A DNA stretch of 64,000 nt, from positions 1-64,000 of the forward strand of contig UQLN01000015.1 of the NCBI GenBank assembly GCA_900541965.1, given 5' to 3'. Origin of the DNA: an uncultured Parabacteroides sp. (GTDB lineage Bacteria > Bacteroidota > Bacteroidia > Bacteroidales > Tannerellaceae). The notes under the pieces are model-generated. The model was not told where the DNA came from, ran no database searches, and was given only the letters and a program-made list of their open reading frames with translations. Below are positions 33,850-43,088 of the stretch, piece after piece. A program made the position numbers and the translations under genes. Within the stretch, counting starts at the first letter, position 1; every line of letters starts with the position of its first letter.

Positions 33850-34221
33850 CTATTTAGCAATATCCGGTTTCATCTTTTTTATCAACACACACACTTCATC
33901 ATACGTTGCCTGAAGCTTCGGTAAAGCCTGCGATAAGCATGTTGTTTCCCCTCTCCTCAATTGTTCAACCATAGGAGTAAGAATTTCAGACAGGCTGTTT
34001 ATGCCCAGATTAGCAGTCAGGCCTTTCATATTATGAGCATAGAGAAATGCGTCCTTCAGTTTATCTTCAGCAATACTACTTTCAAGTAATGCCAGGCTTT
34101 TATCATCAAGAAATTTTAAAAGGAAGCGCATATACATTTTTTCATTATTCAAAAAACGCCCAAGAGCCGAATCAACATCAACTCCCATCGCTTCTAATTC
34201 TGCTTTGTAATTACTATCCAT
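33850..34221 (-). CDS. Hpt phosphotransfer protein
   Basis: 123 aa four-helix Hpt domain. The phosphorylatable His is in AFLYAHNMKGLTANLGINSL, which fits the H-x-x-K-G pattern. It lies 53 bp upstream of the hybrid kinase gene and is the likely partner of its receiver domains. Confidence 0.9.
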   Translation of the reverse strand: MDSNYKAELEAMGVDVDSALGRFLNNEKMYMRFLLKFLDDKSLALLESSIAEDKLKDAFLYAHNMKGLTANLGINSLSEILTPMVEQLRRGETTCLSQALPKLQATYDEVCVLIKKMKPDIAK

Positions 34222-34530
34222 GTTTTTGCTATTAAATCCCAGCGCTGAATAAAGTTTATCGCAAAATCTCTGAAAACTTTGTATAATAATCAGTGGGTGA
34301 CGAACAAAAGTAGTAAATAAACAACCAAAGTGTCATCCATTTTTCATGAAATTTAAGCAATTCGGAAAGATTGATACAAACGGCATGGTTTTATTTTTGT
34401 TTACCTCCCATCCCGAGCGGTTTGCCTACCTTATCAGGATGAGGCTCCGATAACTATCAAGTTTTATAATCCGAGGTTTAATTTATGCCTACTGTTTTCA
34501 GGTATAACCGGTGCCCGGCATACCAGAAAT

Positions 34531-34596
34531 TTAGTACCGGTAGTAATTTCAATTAGTAGCGGTAGTAATTCAAATTAGTAGCGATAGTAATATTTT
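34531..34596 (+). repeat. Three tandem 22-bp repeats upstream of the TonB operon
   Basis: Units start at 34531, 34553 and 34575, each beginning TTAGTAsCGrTAGTAAT. The first two are nearly identical; the third diverges after TAGTAAT. The 22-bp period is close to two helical turns, as expected for a regulator bound cooperatively on one DNA face. They lie 100-190 bp before the TonB-receptor start codon. Confidence 0.6.
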
Positions 34597-34696
34597 TTAA
34601 CACCCGTACCATTTTACCCAGGAATAGTGACAGACGTACACTCTTTAACTTTTAGAATACCTAATTCGAGGTATTGCCCCACTTTTTGCCTGCCTG

Positions 34697-34704
34697 TACC
34701 TTTG
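34697..34704 (+). promoter_or_regulatory. -7 element of the TonB operon
   Basis: TACCTTTG fits TAnnTTTG. A TTGC at 34674-34677 is at the usual -33 distance. Transcription would start about 10 nt before the start codon, giving a very short leader. Confidence 0.45.
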
Positions 34705-34721
34705 CACCGAATAAAATAGCA

Positions 34722-37460
34722 ATGAAAAGAAAAAGTATTGTATATCTGTTAATATCGCTCTTACTTGTCAATATCCAAACCATTCTTGCACAGAATACGT
34801 GCACGTTGAGTGGTGATGTACGAGATGCAAAAACGAAGGAACTTTTAGAGTTTGCCAATGTACGGCTTATGAAGGACGGGCATATGGTTTACGGAACGAT
34901 TACCGATGCCAAAGGCCATTTTCAGATGACACAGATTACCCCGGATACCTACAAGTTGATAATCTCTTTTCTTGGATATGACGATAAAGAGCAAACCATA
35001 GACTTGCACACAAACAGCCGGCTCGATATCCTGCTCCGCTCTTCCGCCACTTCACTGAATGAAGTGATTGTCACCGCTTCCGAATCCAAAGAAGCCACCA
35101 GTTCATCCAAGATAGACCGCAATGCGATGAAGCATCTGCAACCCAGCAGCTTCAGCGACCTGATGGAATTGGTTCCGGGCGGGAAATCCGTAGACCCGAC
35201 AATGGGTGCGCCCAACCTGATACGCCTGCGTGAAGCCGGTTCCACCAGCGAAGATATTTCATCCCTCGGCGTCAGCTTTGTGGTAGACGGCGTTACACAA
35301 AACAATGACGCAAACCTGCAATACATTCCCGGTACGACCAAAGGCGTGGGAAAAAGCAGTGTATCCAAAGGCGTGGATATGCGTACCCTCCCTACCGATA
35401 ATATAGAGAGCGTGGAAATCGTACGCGGTATCCCTTCGGTTGCTTATGGGAATATCACCGGAGGAACGGTTATTATCCAGCGCAAAAGCAGCGAAAGCCC
35501 GTTTTCCGCCCGCTTCAAGGCAGACCAGACCAGCATGTTGTTTTCTGCCGGAAAAGGCTTCCGTCTGGATGATAACGGACAGCATATCCTGAATGCGGAT
35601 ATCAGCTATCTCGACTCCAAAATAGACCCGCGCGACAATTCGCAAAACTATAAACGTATGACCGGCTCCCTGCGTTGGGATAACCGCTACCAATGGGATG
35701 ACAAGTTCATCCGCTGGAACGTCAGCGCCGATTATACCGGTTCTCTGGATGCAACCAAGCGCGACAAGGACGCAACAGCCAAAGAAGATGCCTTCAAAGC
35801 CTCTTACCATAGTGCATCGCTTGCGGGAAAATGGAAGCTGACCTTCCCCTCCCATTCCGCCATACGTGAAGTGAATGCCGGGGCTTCCCTCCGTCGACAG
35901 TGGGACCGCATGGAAGAAACACGCTCGGTGGTACTGAGCCGCCCGACCGCAATTCCAATCAGTATGGAACAGGGAGACACCGACGGTATCTATCTCCCTT
36001 TCAGCTATATCGGTAATATGGTGGTAGATGGAAAACCGTTCTATGCCAACCTGTATGCCAATGCCCGGTTCCGCTTCCGCCACGATGATTTTTCGCACGA
36101 CCTGCAAGCCGGATTGGAATGGGACTACCAGAAGAATTTCGGCGAGGGGCAGCTATACGACCCGTACCGCCCGCTAAACTACAGCACGACCGTTCGCCCG
36201 CGCAGCTATAAAGATATACCAGCCATGCAGCCGCTTGCTTTATATGCGGAAGAAACAGTAAAGTTCCCGCTGAAACGGTATCGTTTCAGCATCACGGCAG
36301 GTGTACGCCTGCAAACCTTATTAGGTTTATCACAGGCTTATTCATTACAAGGAAAGGTATATGCAGACCCCCGTTTGAATATCCAGTGGAAACTGCCCGA
36401 ATCTAAAGACTGGAGCATCCTATTCTCCGGCGGTTGGGGATTGCTTTCGAGGATGCCTACTTCGGCACAGCTTTTCCCGGATGCCAAGTATATCGACATC
36501 ACGGAACTGAATTATTATTCTACCAATCCGGATTTCCGACGTATCCATTTGATGACCCACAAATGGGACAACACCAACTACCGGTTGGAAGCTGCGCGCA
36601 ATATGAAATGGGAAGTGCGCTTCGATGTCTCCTACAAAGAGAACAGGCTGGCTGTAACTTATTTTCGCGAACGGATGAACAATGCCTTCCGCGACATTAC
36701 CTACTATAAGGTATTACCCTATAGAAAATATGACGCCACTTCCATCGACCCGTCCAAGCTGAACGGTCCTCCCGAACTCTCCCAGCTCGCATGGACACAG
36801 GAAACTTTACTGGATGCTTACAGCATGGCCGGCAACGGAACGAAAGTCAATAAGGAAGGTATCGAATTTCAGTTCAGTTCCAAACGTATCGACCTGCTGA
36901 AAACCCGTATTACCATCAACGGGGCATGGTTCAAGACTTTATACAGCAATAATATGCCGACCTACAGTTCCGAGCCTATCATCCTGAACAATAAACAATA
37001 CAGCTATGTAGGCTTGTATGATTGGGAAGACGGAACCGAGTACCAGTCTTTCCGTACGAACTTTATGTTCGATACCTATCTGCAACGTTTGGGACTGACG
37101 CTTTCCACCTCGGCACAATGTACCTGGCTGACCAGTACGCGGAACCTGTGGAACAACGGAACGCCGGTCAGCTATATCGACGCCACCGGCGCCGAACATC
37201 CGTTCCTCGAATCCGACAAGGAAGATGCTTATTTGCAACATCTCGTGAAACGTTATGCCGCCGATTATTTCAATGTGGTTACCGTACCGTTTGCTATGGA
37301 TATCAACCTGAAAGCGACTAAGGACATCGGCAAACATATCAACCTCGCGTTGTTCGTAAACCGCCTGCTGAGTGTTTATCCGGATTACCGGCGGGGCGAA
37401 CAGTTGATACGGCGCTCCTCCACTCCTTATTTCGGGATGGAATTGAATCTGAAGTTTTAA
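34722..37460 (+). CDS. TonB-dependent outer-membrane receptor
   Basis: 912 aa from the Met at 34722, which begins the signal MKRKSIVYLLISLLLVNIQT ILAQ; an in-frame Met at 34674 lies upstream of the promoter. A CarboxypepD_reg-like domain (NTCTLSGDVRDAKTKELLEF) is followed by the plug (NEVIVTASE; SIEIVRGIPSVAYGNITGGT-like block) and a 22-strand-type barrel ending in MELNLKF. It imports a large or scarce ligand; the downstream genes suggest metal or chelate uptake rather than a polysaccharide, since no SusD partner exists. Confidence 0.93.
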   Translation: MKRKSIVYLLISLLLVNIQTILAQNTCTLSGDVRDAKTKELLEFANVRLMKDGHMVYGTITDAKGHFQMTQITPDTYKLIISFLGYDDKEQTIDLHTNSRLDILLRSSATSLNEVIVTASESKEATSSSKIDRNAMKHLQPSSFSDLMELVPGGKSVDPTMGAPNLIRLREAGSTSEDISSLGVSFVVDGVTQNNDANLQYIPGTTKGVGKSSVSKGVDMRTLPTDNIESVEIVRGIPSVAYGNITGGTVIIQRKSSESPFSARFKADQTSMLFSAGKGFRLDDNGQHILNADISYLDSKIDPRDNSQNYKRMTGSLRWDNRYQWDDKFIRWNVSADYTGSLDATKRDKDATAKEDAFKASYHSASLAGKWKLTFPSHSAIREVNAGASLRRQWDRMEETRSVVLSRPTAIPISMEQGDTDGIYLPFSYIGNMVVDGKPFYANLYANARFRFRHDDFSHDLQAGLEWDYQKNFGEGQLYDPYRPLNYSTTVRPRSYKDIPAMQPLALYAEETVKFPLKRYRFSITAGVRLQTLLGLSQAYSLQGKVYADPRLNIQWKLPESKDWSILFSGGWGLLSRMPTSAQLFPDAKYIDITELNYYSTNPDFRRIHLMTHKWDNTNYRLEAARNMKWEVRFDVSYKENRLAVTYFRERMNNAFRDITYYKVLPYRKYDATSIDPSKLNGPPELSQLAWTQETLLDAYSMAGNGTKVNKEGIEFQFSSKRIDLLKTRITINGAWFKTLYSNNMPTYSSEPIILNNKQYSYVGLYDWEDGTEYQSFRTNFMFDTYLQRLGLTLSTSAQCTWLTSTRNLWNNGTPVSYIDATGAEHPFLESDKEDAYLQHLVKRYAADYFNVVTVPFAMDINLKATKDIGKHINLALFVNRLLSVYPDYRRGEQLIRRSSTPYFGMELNLKF

Positions 37461-37522
37461 AGGAATGCTCCAGAGCGTTCAAAGTATATATAGTAATATA
37501 AACCAAATAATTAAGTCAAACA

Positions 37523-38728
37523 ATGAAAATGAAGTATTTATCACTCGCCATCCTGCTTACGGCCGGAATCGGACTGGGCGCATGCAGCGACGACCGTATT
37601 GCCACCTCGTCCATTACTCCCGGCCTGTCTGTGTCGAACCAGATTGAAGGGCTGGCTATCACAAGCGGAGAATATACATTTAAAGAAGTCAACACCGGGA
37701 CGGAAACCAAAGTCTCTTACGGTTCATTGCCTTTCGAACTGAACGACGGGCTCTATAACGTTACCTTTATCGGAAAGGGTAAGTATGCCTACAATGCGGA
37801 AAATGTAGAAGTGAATATCCAAGGTACACAGCAAAACGTACAGGTAAGCGGCGGAAGCTGTAACCTGAGCATTCCGGTCTATGTACAAAACAGCGGAGCG
37901 GACTTTGTGATTGCCGAGATTTTCGGGATAGGAACCCTCACACCGGAAAATAAACAGTACAATGGCGACCAGTACATCCGCATCTACAATAACTCGGACA
38001 AGACGTTATACGCAGACGGGCTGGCACTGCTGGAATCAAAATTCATGACTACCAGCAAATACAACTATACACCGGACATTATGAATGAGGCTTTCGCCGT
38101 ACAGGTGGTAGCCGTTGTTCCCGGAAACGGACAAGAACATCCCGTAGAACCCGGCCAATCCATCATCCTCTGCGATAATGCCATGAACCATAAGGAAGCC
38201 AATCCTAATTCCATCGACCTGAGCAAAGCGGATTTCGAATGGTACACCCAATCCACAAGCAGCAGCAACCCGGACATGGATAACCCGGATGTTCCGAACC
38301 TGGAGATGTATTACAATTATACCAAAAGTATCTGGCTGTTGGCAAAGAAAGGGAATCGCGCCTATGCTATCGGACGTATTCCTTCTTCCGTAGGCAAGGA
38401 TAACTACATAAAAGACTATGTCTATAAATATACCTACATGATTAATGAAGGGCTGAGCAGCAAGGAACAAACCTGTTACCAGTTCCCGAACGAATGGATT
38501 ATCGATGCGGTAAACATCGGCCCGGTGAACAGTTACGTATGGAATATTACCGCCCCCGTACTCGACATGGGACACACCTATTTCGGTGAAACGGATGCTA
38601 CTACTGAAAATGCAGGAAAAAGCATTGTCCGTAAAGTAGCCTATAAAGACGGCGACCGCGAAGTATTGCAGGATACGAACAATTCCTCTATCGACTTCAC
38701 CCCTTCCACTTCACCTTCAATCAAATAA
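37523..38728 (+). CDS. DUF4876 surface lipoprotein
   Basis: 401 aa. Signal MKMKYLSLAILLTAGIGLGAC with Cys21. It matches DUF4876: EITSGEYTFKEVNTG-like strand, IAEIFGIGTLTPENKQYNGD, YIRIYNNSDKTLYADGLALL and PGQSIILCDNAMNHKEANPN. The middle resembles a lamin-tail-like fold (IYNNSDKTLYADG). DUF4876 proteins regularly follow a TonB receptor and would act as its surface ligand binder (inference). The gene is 62 bp downstream of the receptor. Confidence 0.85.
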   Translation: MKMKYLSLAILLTAGIGLGACSDDRIATSSITPGLSVSNQIEGLAITSGEYTFKEVNTGTETKVSYGSLPFELNDGLYNVTFIGKGKYAYNAENVEVNIQGTQQNVQVSGGSCNLSIPVYVQNSGADFVIAEIFGIGTLTPENKQYNGDQYIRIYNNSDKTLYADGLALLESKFMTTSKYNYTPDIMNEAFAVQVVAVVPGNGQEHPVEPGQSIILCDNAMNHKEANPNSIDLSKADFEWYTQSTSSSNPDMDNPDVPNLEMYYNYTKSIWLLAKKGNRAYAIGRIPSSVGKDNYIKDYVYKYTYMINEGLSSKEQTCYQFPNEWIIDAVNIGPVNSYVWNITAPVLDMGHTYFGETDATTENAGKSIVRKVAYKDGDREVLQDTNNSSIDFTPSTSPSIK

Positions 38729-38743
38729 GATTAAAGCAACGAT

Positions 38744-40282
38744 ATGAGACGCATTTCCTTTGTATTGTCCCTGCTCGGTTGTTCCCTCTTTCTGCCTGCT
38801 TACGGGCAGGAAAAGGCTCCCCTGCCGGTAAGGGACAAAGTAAAAACGATACTTTCCCCCTCCACCCTGTTTCAGGGTAAGGTATGGGACAATCCGGCAC
38901 TGTATAACTACTACAGCAGCCAGTCCGTCACAGACCTGAACCTGGGCGGACGGTATACGGACAGAGGGAATGCTTCGCTGGTGCAAAACGGGAATAAGGA
39001 TTTGCTGTGGAATGCCCGTGTCAACTCCTTCATCCGCCTGAACGAAAAAGAATCGGTGTTCGGTTCCGCCTCCTACGAAAACAAGCATACCAAGGACATC
39101 CGTTGGAATGAAAATGACGATTTCGATTTGCTTTATCCGTATGTCACCGGAGATTCTATCGGCGGTTTCATGCAGAAAGAGACGTATAGGTTTGAAGGAG
39201 GATACGCACGCGAAACAGGCGAATGGAGCCTGGGGGGTAAAATAGGTTACCGTGTCGTTTCAAGTTACCGCGACCAAGACCCGCGTCCGCGCAATATCGT
39301 CTCCGACCTGAATATCTCTGCCGGGGCGGCACGGCACATCGGCTCTTACCGGCTTGGCATACGTGTGGATTTCCAGACATACAAACAGAGCAGTAAAATC
39401 AGTTTCCTTGCCGACAAAGGTTCGACCCCGGTCTACCAGATGTTAGGTTTCGGGATGCACTACGTCCGCTTTGCCGGTTCCCAAACTTCTTCCCAATACA
39501 AGATTACCCGTTGGGGAGGCAGTATCGACCTGCTGCCGGAAGATGGCAGGAACGGCTGGTCGGCAACGTTGTCGGCAAACAGCCTCCGGTTGGTGAAAGA
39601 GCTGACAAGCCTCTATTACCTGCCGCTTGTGAAGGCCCAGGAATATAACCTCTCTGCCGAAACAGCTTACCAAACAGCGTATGACGAGGGCAAGAAAGCA
39701 GGCATACGGCTGACCGCAGATTACACCAGCCGCAAGGGGACGGAAAACCTCTTCGGGGATGCAACAGGCAACAGCTATCCGGTAATCGGAAAAACGCCAG
39801 GCTTCAAACTGCAACAGGCAAAAGTCCTCCTTTCCGCTTTCATGGAACGCCCTGCCGACGCTTCACATGCCTGGGGATGGAGCCTGCAACCGGAAACGGG
39901 CTTTTATAACATCGATGCCAACTATGAAACGGCTAAACGTTCTTTCCGGACAACCACCTGGCAGGCGAACCTGCAAGGACAGTTGCAAAGGGCTTTCAAG
40001 CGGACTTTCTGGACGGCATCCGTAACAGGCGGCTATGCTGCAAACCTGAGTAACCGCGCGGAACTGACGGGTATGGATACGAAAGCATCCTCCTCACAGG
40101 CAGTAATGCACAACATCGCTTACCTGAGCGACAACTACTGGAATGCCGGCGCATCCCTGCGCGCCGACTACCAGCTGAACCAAGCGTACGATTTGTACCT
40201 GCAAGCCGGATGGCAAACGCAGCAATACAAAGCGTGCGGTAATACACAGCAGGGAACTGTATCAATAGGATTTATTTTTTAA
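38744..40282 (+). CDS. DUF6850-family outer-membrane barrel protein
   Basis: 512 aa with signal MRRISFVLSLLGCSLFLPAY followed by GQE. Alternating aromatic strands through the length (LGGRYTDRGNASLVQNGNKD; SLGGKIGYRVVSSYRDQDPR; YLQAGWQTQQY) and a final GTVSIGFIF point to an outer-membrane beta-barrel. The family normally travels with DUF4876 and a TonB receptor. It lies 15 bp after the DUF4876 gene. Role unknown. Confidence 0.8.
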   Translation: MRRISFVLSLLGCSLFLPAYGQEKAPLPVRDKVKTILSPSTLFQGKVWDNPALYNYYSSQSVTDLNLGGRYTDRGNASLVQNGNKDLLWNARVNSFIRLNEKESVFGSASYENKHTKDIRWNENDDFDLLYPYVTGDSIGGFMQKETYRFEGGYARETGEWSLGGKIGYRVVSSYRDQDPRPRNIVSDLNISAGAARHIGSYRLGIRVDFQTYKQSSKISFLADKGSTPVYQMLGFGMHYVRFAGSQTSSQYKITRWGGSIDLLPEDGRNGWSATLSANSLRLVKELTSLYYLPLVKAQEYNLSAETAYQTAYDEGKKAGIRLTADYTSRKGTENLFGDATGNSYPVIGKTPGFKLQQAKVLLSAFMERPADASHAWGWSLQPETGFYNIDANYETAKRSFRTTTWQANLQGQLQRAFKRTFWTASVTGGYAANLSNRAELTGMDTKASSSQAVMHNIAYLSDNYWNAGASLRADYQLNQAYDLYLQAGWQTQQYKACGNTQQGTVSIGFIF

Positions 40283-40310
40283 TTATAAACTTTATAAAAA
40301 GAGAGAAACG

Positions 40311-40904
40311 ATGAAAACAAAGCAGATACTTATCGCCGCATTGGTCCTATTTGCATGTACAGCAACTTCATGCAACGGAAACAAAAGCAGTAACGGACAA
40401 AGCAATGCTCAGACTTCGGAAAAACAGGAAGTTTCTACGGCTTTAACTATCGACGAACTTCTTACGGATGCGGACAATCTTGCCAATAAAAGCGTAACTA
40501 TCGAGGGAGTATGTACCCATATCTGTAAACATGGCGCTACAAAAATATTCCTGATGGGCAGCGACGATACCAAAACAATCCGTGTAGAAGCGGGTCCGCT
40601 CGGTTCATTCGACACCCAGTGTGTAAATTCGATGGTAAAAGTAAACGGTACCCTGAAAGAACAGCGTATCGACGAAGCCTACCTGCAAAACTGGGAAGCG
40701 CAACTGAAAGCGAAAGCGGCCAAGACCCACGGCAACGGTGAAGCCGGATGCGACTCTGAAAAGAAAGCACGTGGTGAAACCGCCAACACGCCGGAAGCAC
40801 GTATCGCCGATTTCCGCGCAAAGATAGAAAAACGCAAAGCGGATACCGGAAAAGATTACCTCTCATTCTATTTTGTAGAAGCAGCATCCTATGAAATTCA
40901 GTAA
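40311..40904 (+). CDS. Small Cys-containing lipoprotein with OB-like fold
   Basis: 197 aa. Signal with lipobox (LFACTATSC). The mature domain VTIEGVCTHICKHGATKIFL, IRVEAGPLGSFDTQCVNSMV and KVNGTLKEQRIDEAYLQNWE resembles small OB-fold lipoproteins. The CTHICKHG motif with two Cys and two His may bind a metal or haem (inference). A Lys/Glu-rich tail follows. The last 14 bp overlap the PepSY gene. Confidence 0.7.
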   Translation: MKTKQILIAALVLFACTATSCNGNKSSNGQSNAQTSEKQEVSTALTIDELLTDADNLANKSVTIEGVCTHICKHGATKIFLMGSDDTKTIRVEAGPLGSFDTQCVNSMVKVNGTLKEQRIDEAYLQNWEAQLKAKAAKTHGNGEAGCDSEKKARGETANTPEARIADFRAKIEKRKADTGKDYLSFYFVEAASYEIQ

Positions 40905-41463
40905 TAAGGGAGCAAAATTCAGAAAGGTGTGCCGGTTGATACACCGGGACCTTTCTTTCTTCTTTGCCGGGATGATAGTCATTTACGCTTTGTCGGGGTT
41001 GTTTATGAACCATCGCAACGATATCAACCCGAATTTCTCCATTCACAGGAAAGAATACAAAATAAACGAGGCGCTGCCGGGCAAAGAAAAGATGGACAAG
41101 CAGACCGTACTCCGCCTGCTCAAACCGCTGGGCGAAGTCAAGAACTTCACCCAATTCTATTTTCCAGCTTCCACGCAGATGAAAGTATTCCTGAAAGGAG
41201 GTTCGAGCCTGATTGTGGACACCGCCACCGGACAAGCCTTATACGAGTCCGTCAAACGCCGTCCGCTGATATCCCCGATGGTGAAGCTGCACTTCAACCC
41301 CGGCGGCTGGTGGACCTGGTTTGCCGATATCTTTGCTGTCGCCCTCATCCTGATTACCCTGACCGGGATATGGATGGTGAAAGGCTCGAAAGGGCTTTGG
41401 GGACGCGGCGGTATCGAACTTGCCATCGGCATACTTATTCCAATCCTTTTTTTAATCCTTTAA
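40891..41463 (+). CDS. PepSY-domain membrane protein
   Basis: 190 aa. A first membrane helix (SFFFAGMIVIYALSGLFMNH) follows the conserved IHRDLSFF. A periplasmic PepSY-like domain (about 50-125) with FYFPASTQMKVFLKGGSSLI then leads to WWTWFADIFAVALILITLTG and a final helix. PepSY membrane proteins next to TonB receptors are often reductases in siderophore or iron uptake, though a short version like this has unproven activity. Translation is coupled to the upstream lipoprotein. Confidence 0.85.
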   Translation: MKFSNKGAKFRKVCRLIHRDLSFFFAGMIVIYALSGLFMNHRNDINPNFSIHRKEYKINEALPGKEKMDKQTVLRLLKPLGEVKNFTQFYFPASTQMKVFLKGGSSLIVDTATGQALYESVKRRPLISPMVKLHFNPGGWWTWFADIFAVALILITLTGIWMVKGSKGLWGRGGIELAIGILIPILFLIL

Positions 41464-41477
41464 AACGGACTGTATAA

Positions 41478-42365
41478 ATGAGCGCAATCATAGAGTGTAA
41501 AAATCTGACACATTATTACGGCAAACGGAAAATATACGAGAACCTGAGCTTTGAAGTTCCCCGGGGACGTATCCTCGGTTTGCTGGGAAAAAACGGTACG
41601 GGGAAAACAACGACCATTAATATATTAAGCGGTTACCTGCAACCCCGTTCGGGCGAATGCCGCATATTCGGCGAGAATATCCAGACGATGGAACCATCGC
41701 TACGGCGCAATATCGGTTTGCTGCTGGAAGGGCATGTGCAATACCAGTTCATGAATATTACCCAAATCGAAAAGTTCTACGCCTCTTTCTATCCCGGACA
41801 GTGGCAGAAAGAGGCTTATTATGATTTGATGAACAAGCTGAAAGTAGCTCCGGGACAAATGATCTCCCGCATGTCGAACGGACAGCGCTCGCAGGTGGCA
41901 CTGGGGCTTATCCTGGCACAAAATCCGGAGCTGCTGGTATTGGACGACTTTTCTTTGGGGCTCGACCCGGGCTACCGACGCCTCTTCTCCGACTACCTGC
42001 GCGATTATGCCCGCTCGGAAAACAAAACGGTATTTCTGACCTCCCACATCATCCAGGATATGGAACGGCTGATTGACGACTGCATCATTATGGATTACGG
42101 ACGTATCCTGACCCAGCAGCCTATCCATGAACTGATGGAAAACCTCCGCCGTTATACCTGTACCGTACCGGAGGAGTATGAACCCCGGTTGCCGGAAACG
42201 TTTTATCACCCGTCCGTGCTACGCAATACATTGGAGACTTACTCTTTCCTCCCTCCTGCCGAAGTGGAAAAGTGCTGGAAAGAACTACAGGTTCCGTTTA
42301 CAGGGCTGAAAGGTGAACAGGTCGGACTCGAAGATGCCTTTATCGGGCTGACGGGCAAATACTAA
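41478..42365 (+). CDS. ABC transporter ATP-binding protein
   Basis: 295 aa. Walker A GLLGKNGTGKTTTINIL, signature MSNGQRSQVALGL and Walker B LLVLDDFSLGLDPG. The residue after the Walker B Asp, usually a catalytic Glu (LDEP), is Asp here, and the signature is not the usual LSGGQ. It lies 14 bp after the PepSY gene and 25 bp before its permease. The type resembles CcmA/NatA-like export ATPases. Confidence 0.92.
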   Translation: MSAIIECKNLTHYYGKRKIYENLSFEVPRGRILGLLGKNGTGKTTTINILSGYLQPRSGECRIFGENIQTMEPSLRRNIGLLLEGHVQYQFMNITQIEKFYASFYPGQWQKEAYYDLMNKLKVAPGQMISRMSNGQRSQVALGLILAQNPELLVLDDFSLGLDPGYRRLFSDYLRDYARSENKTVFLTSHIIQDMERLIDDCIIMDYGRILTQQPIHELMENLRRYTCTVPEEYEPRLPETFYHPSVLRNTLETYSFLPPAEVEKCWKELQVPFTGLKGEQVGLEDAFIGLTGKY

Positions 42366-42390
42366 TTACTGCTTACTAATAAAACGAAAA

Positions 42391-43062
42391 ATGATTAAAG
42401 CTATCTTCTATAAAGAATGGATAAAGACTCGCTGGTATTTCCTGCTTGCTCTGGTGGTCACTACCGGAATGGCGGGCTATACGATGCTGCGACTGAACCG
42501 TACCATCACCCTGAAAGGCGCCGGACATATCTGGGAGGTGATGGTGACGCGCGATGCTATCTTCATCGACTTGCTACAATACGTCCCCTTGCTTGCCGGT
42601 ATCCTGCTGGCGGTGGTACAGTTCGTACCCGAAATGCAACGCAAATGCCTTAAACTCACGTTGCACCTTCCCTGCTCACAGCAGAAAATGATATTCTCTA
42701 TGCTTGCATTCGGGCTTATCCTGTTGCTCGTATGCTTTGCGGCCAATTTCATCGTGATGGGGCTCTATCTCCCGCAGATATTTGCTTCGCAGCTTGTACG
42801 GCACATCCTTCTATCGGCTGTTCCCTGGTATCTTGCCGGTATTGCCGGCTATATGTTGATAGCATGGACTTGCCTGGAACCGACCTGGAAGCGGCGGATA
42901 CTGAACCTGGTTGTCTCGGCGATTGTTTTCCGTGTTTACTTCCTGGCTCCGACACCGGAATCTTACAATGGCTTCCTGCCGTGGCTGACGCTTTATACGT
43001 TGCTGACGGCTGTCTTGTCGTGGATTTCCGTCACCCGTTTCAAAGCCGGAAAACAAGATTAA
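42391..43062 (+). CDS. ABC transporter permease
   Basis: 223 aa with about six hydrophobic segments, for example YFLLALVVTTGMAGYTML, LLAGILLAVVQFVPEMQRKC, MLAFGLILLLVCFAANFIVM and WYLAGIAGYMLIAWTCLEP. It is the partner of the preceding ATPase, as the length and topology are those of ABC-2-like permeases. Together they may move a substrate or help secrete envelope components. Confidence 0.8.
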   Translation: MIKAIFYKEWIKTRWYFLLALVVTTGMAGYTMLRLNRTITLKGAGHIWEVMVTRDAIFIDLLQYVPLLAGILLAVVQFVPEMQRKCLKLTLHLPCSQQKMIFSMLAFGLILLLVCFAANFIVMGLYLPQIFASQLVRHILLSAVPWYLAGIAGYMLIAWTCLEPTWKRRILNLVVSAIVFRVYFLAPTPESYNGFLPWLTLYTLLTAVLSWISVTRFKAGKQD

Positions 43063-43088
43063 TAATTTGATTATAAAACGAAAAAGCT

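Larger units (their letters stand above)
34222..34721. promoter_or_regulatory. Divergent control region between the Hpt gene and the TonB operon
   Basis: 500 bp without coding potential. TATTTTTG (34391-34398) and TACCTTTG (34697-34704) are two -7 matches facing the TonB operon, the second just 17 bp before its start codon. Three tandem 22-bp repeats (34531-34596) lie between them. The upstream part could encode an untranslated leader; I recognise no known riboswitch in it. Confidence 0.45.

Noticed and set aside
34531..34596. A CRISPR array from the short repeats
   Set aside because: The units are tandem without spacers and only three in number; the 23-bp array at 44129-44231 likewise has no spacers.
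34222..34721. A riboswitch in the TonB operon leader
   Set aside because: No known riboswitch core such as a B12 box or TPP motif could be seen; the 22-bp repeats look like protein-binding sites.
35259..36107. Long antisense frame (282 codons) within the TonB receptor gene
   Set aside because: It is antisense to a clear receptor coding sequence and its protein has no recognisable domain.
40537..41235. Long antisense frame across the OB-like lipoprotein and PepSY genes
   Set aside because: Overlaps two real genes on the other strand and encodes no known domain.
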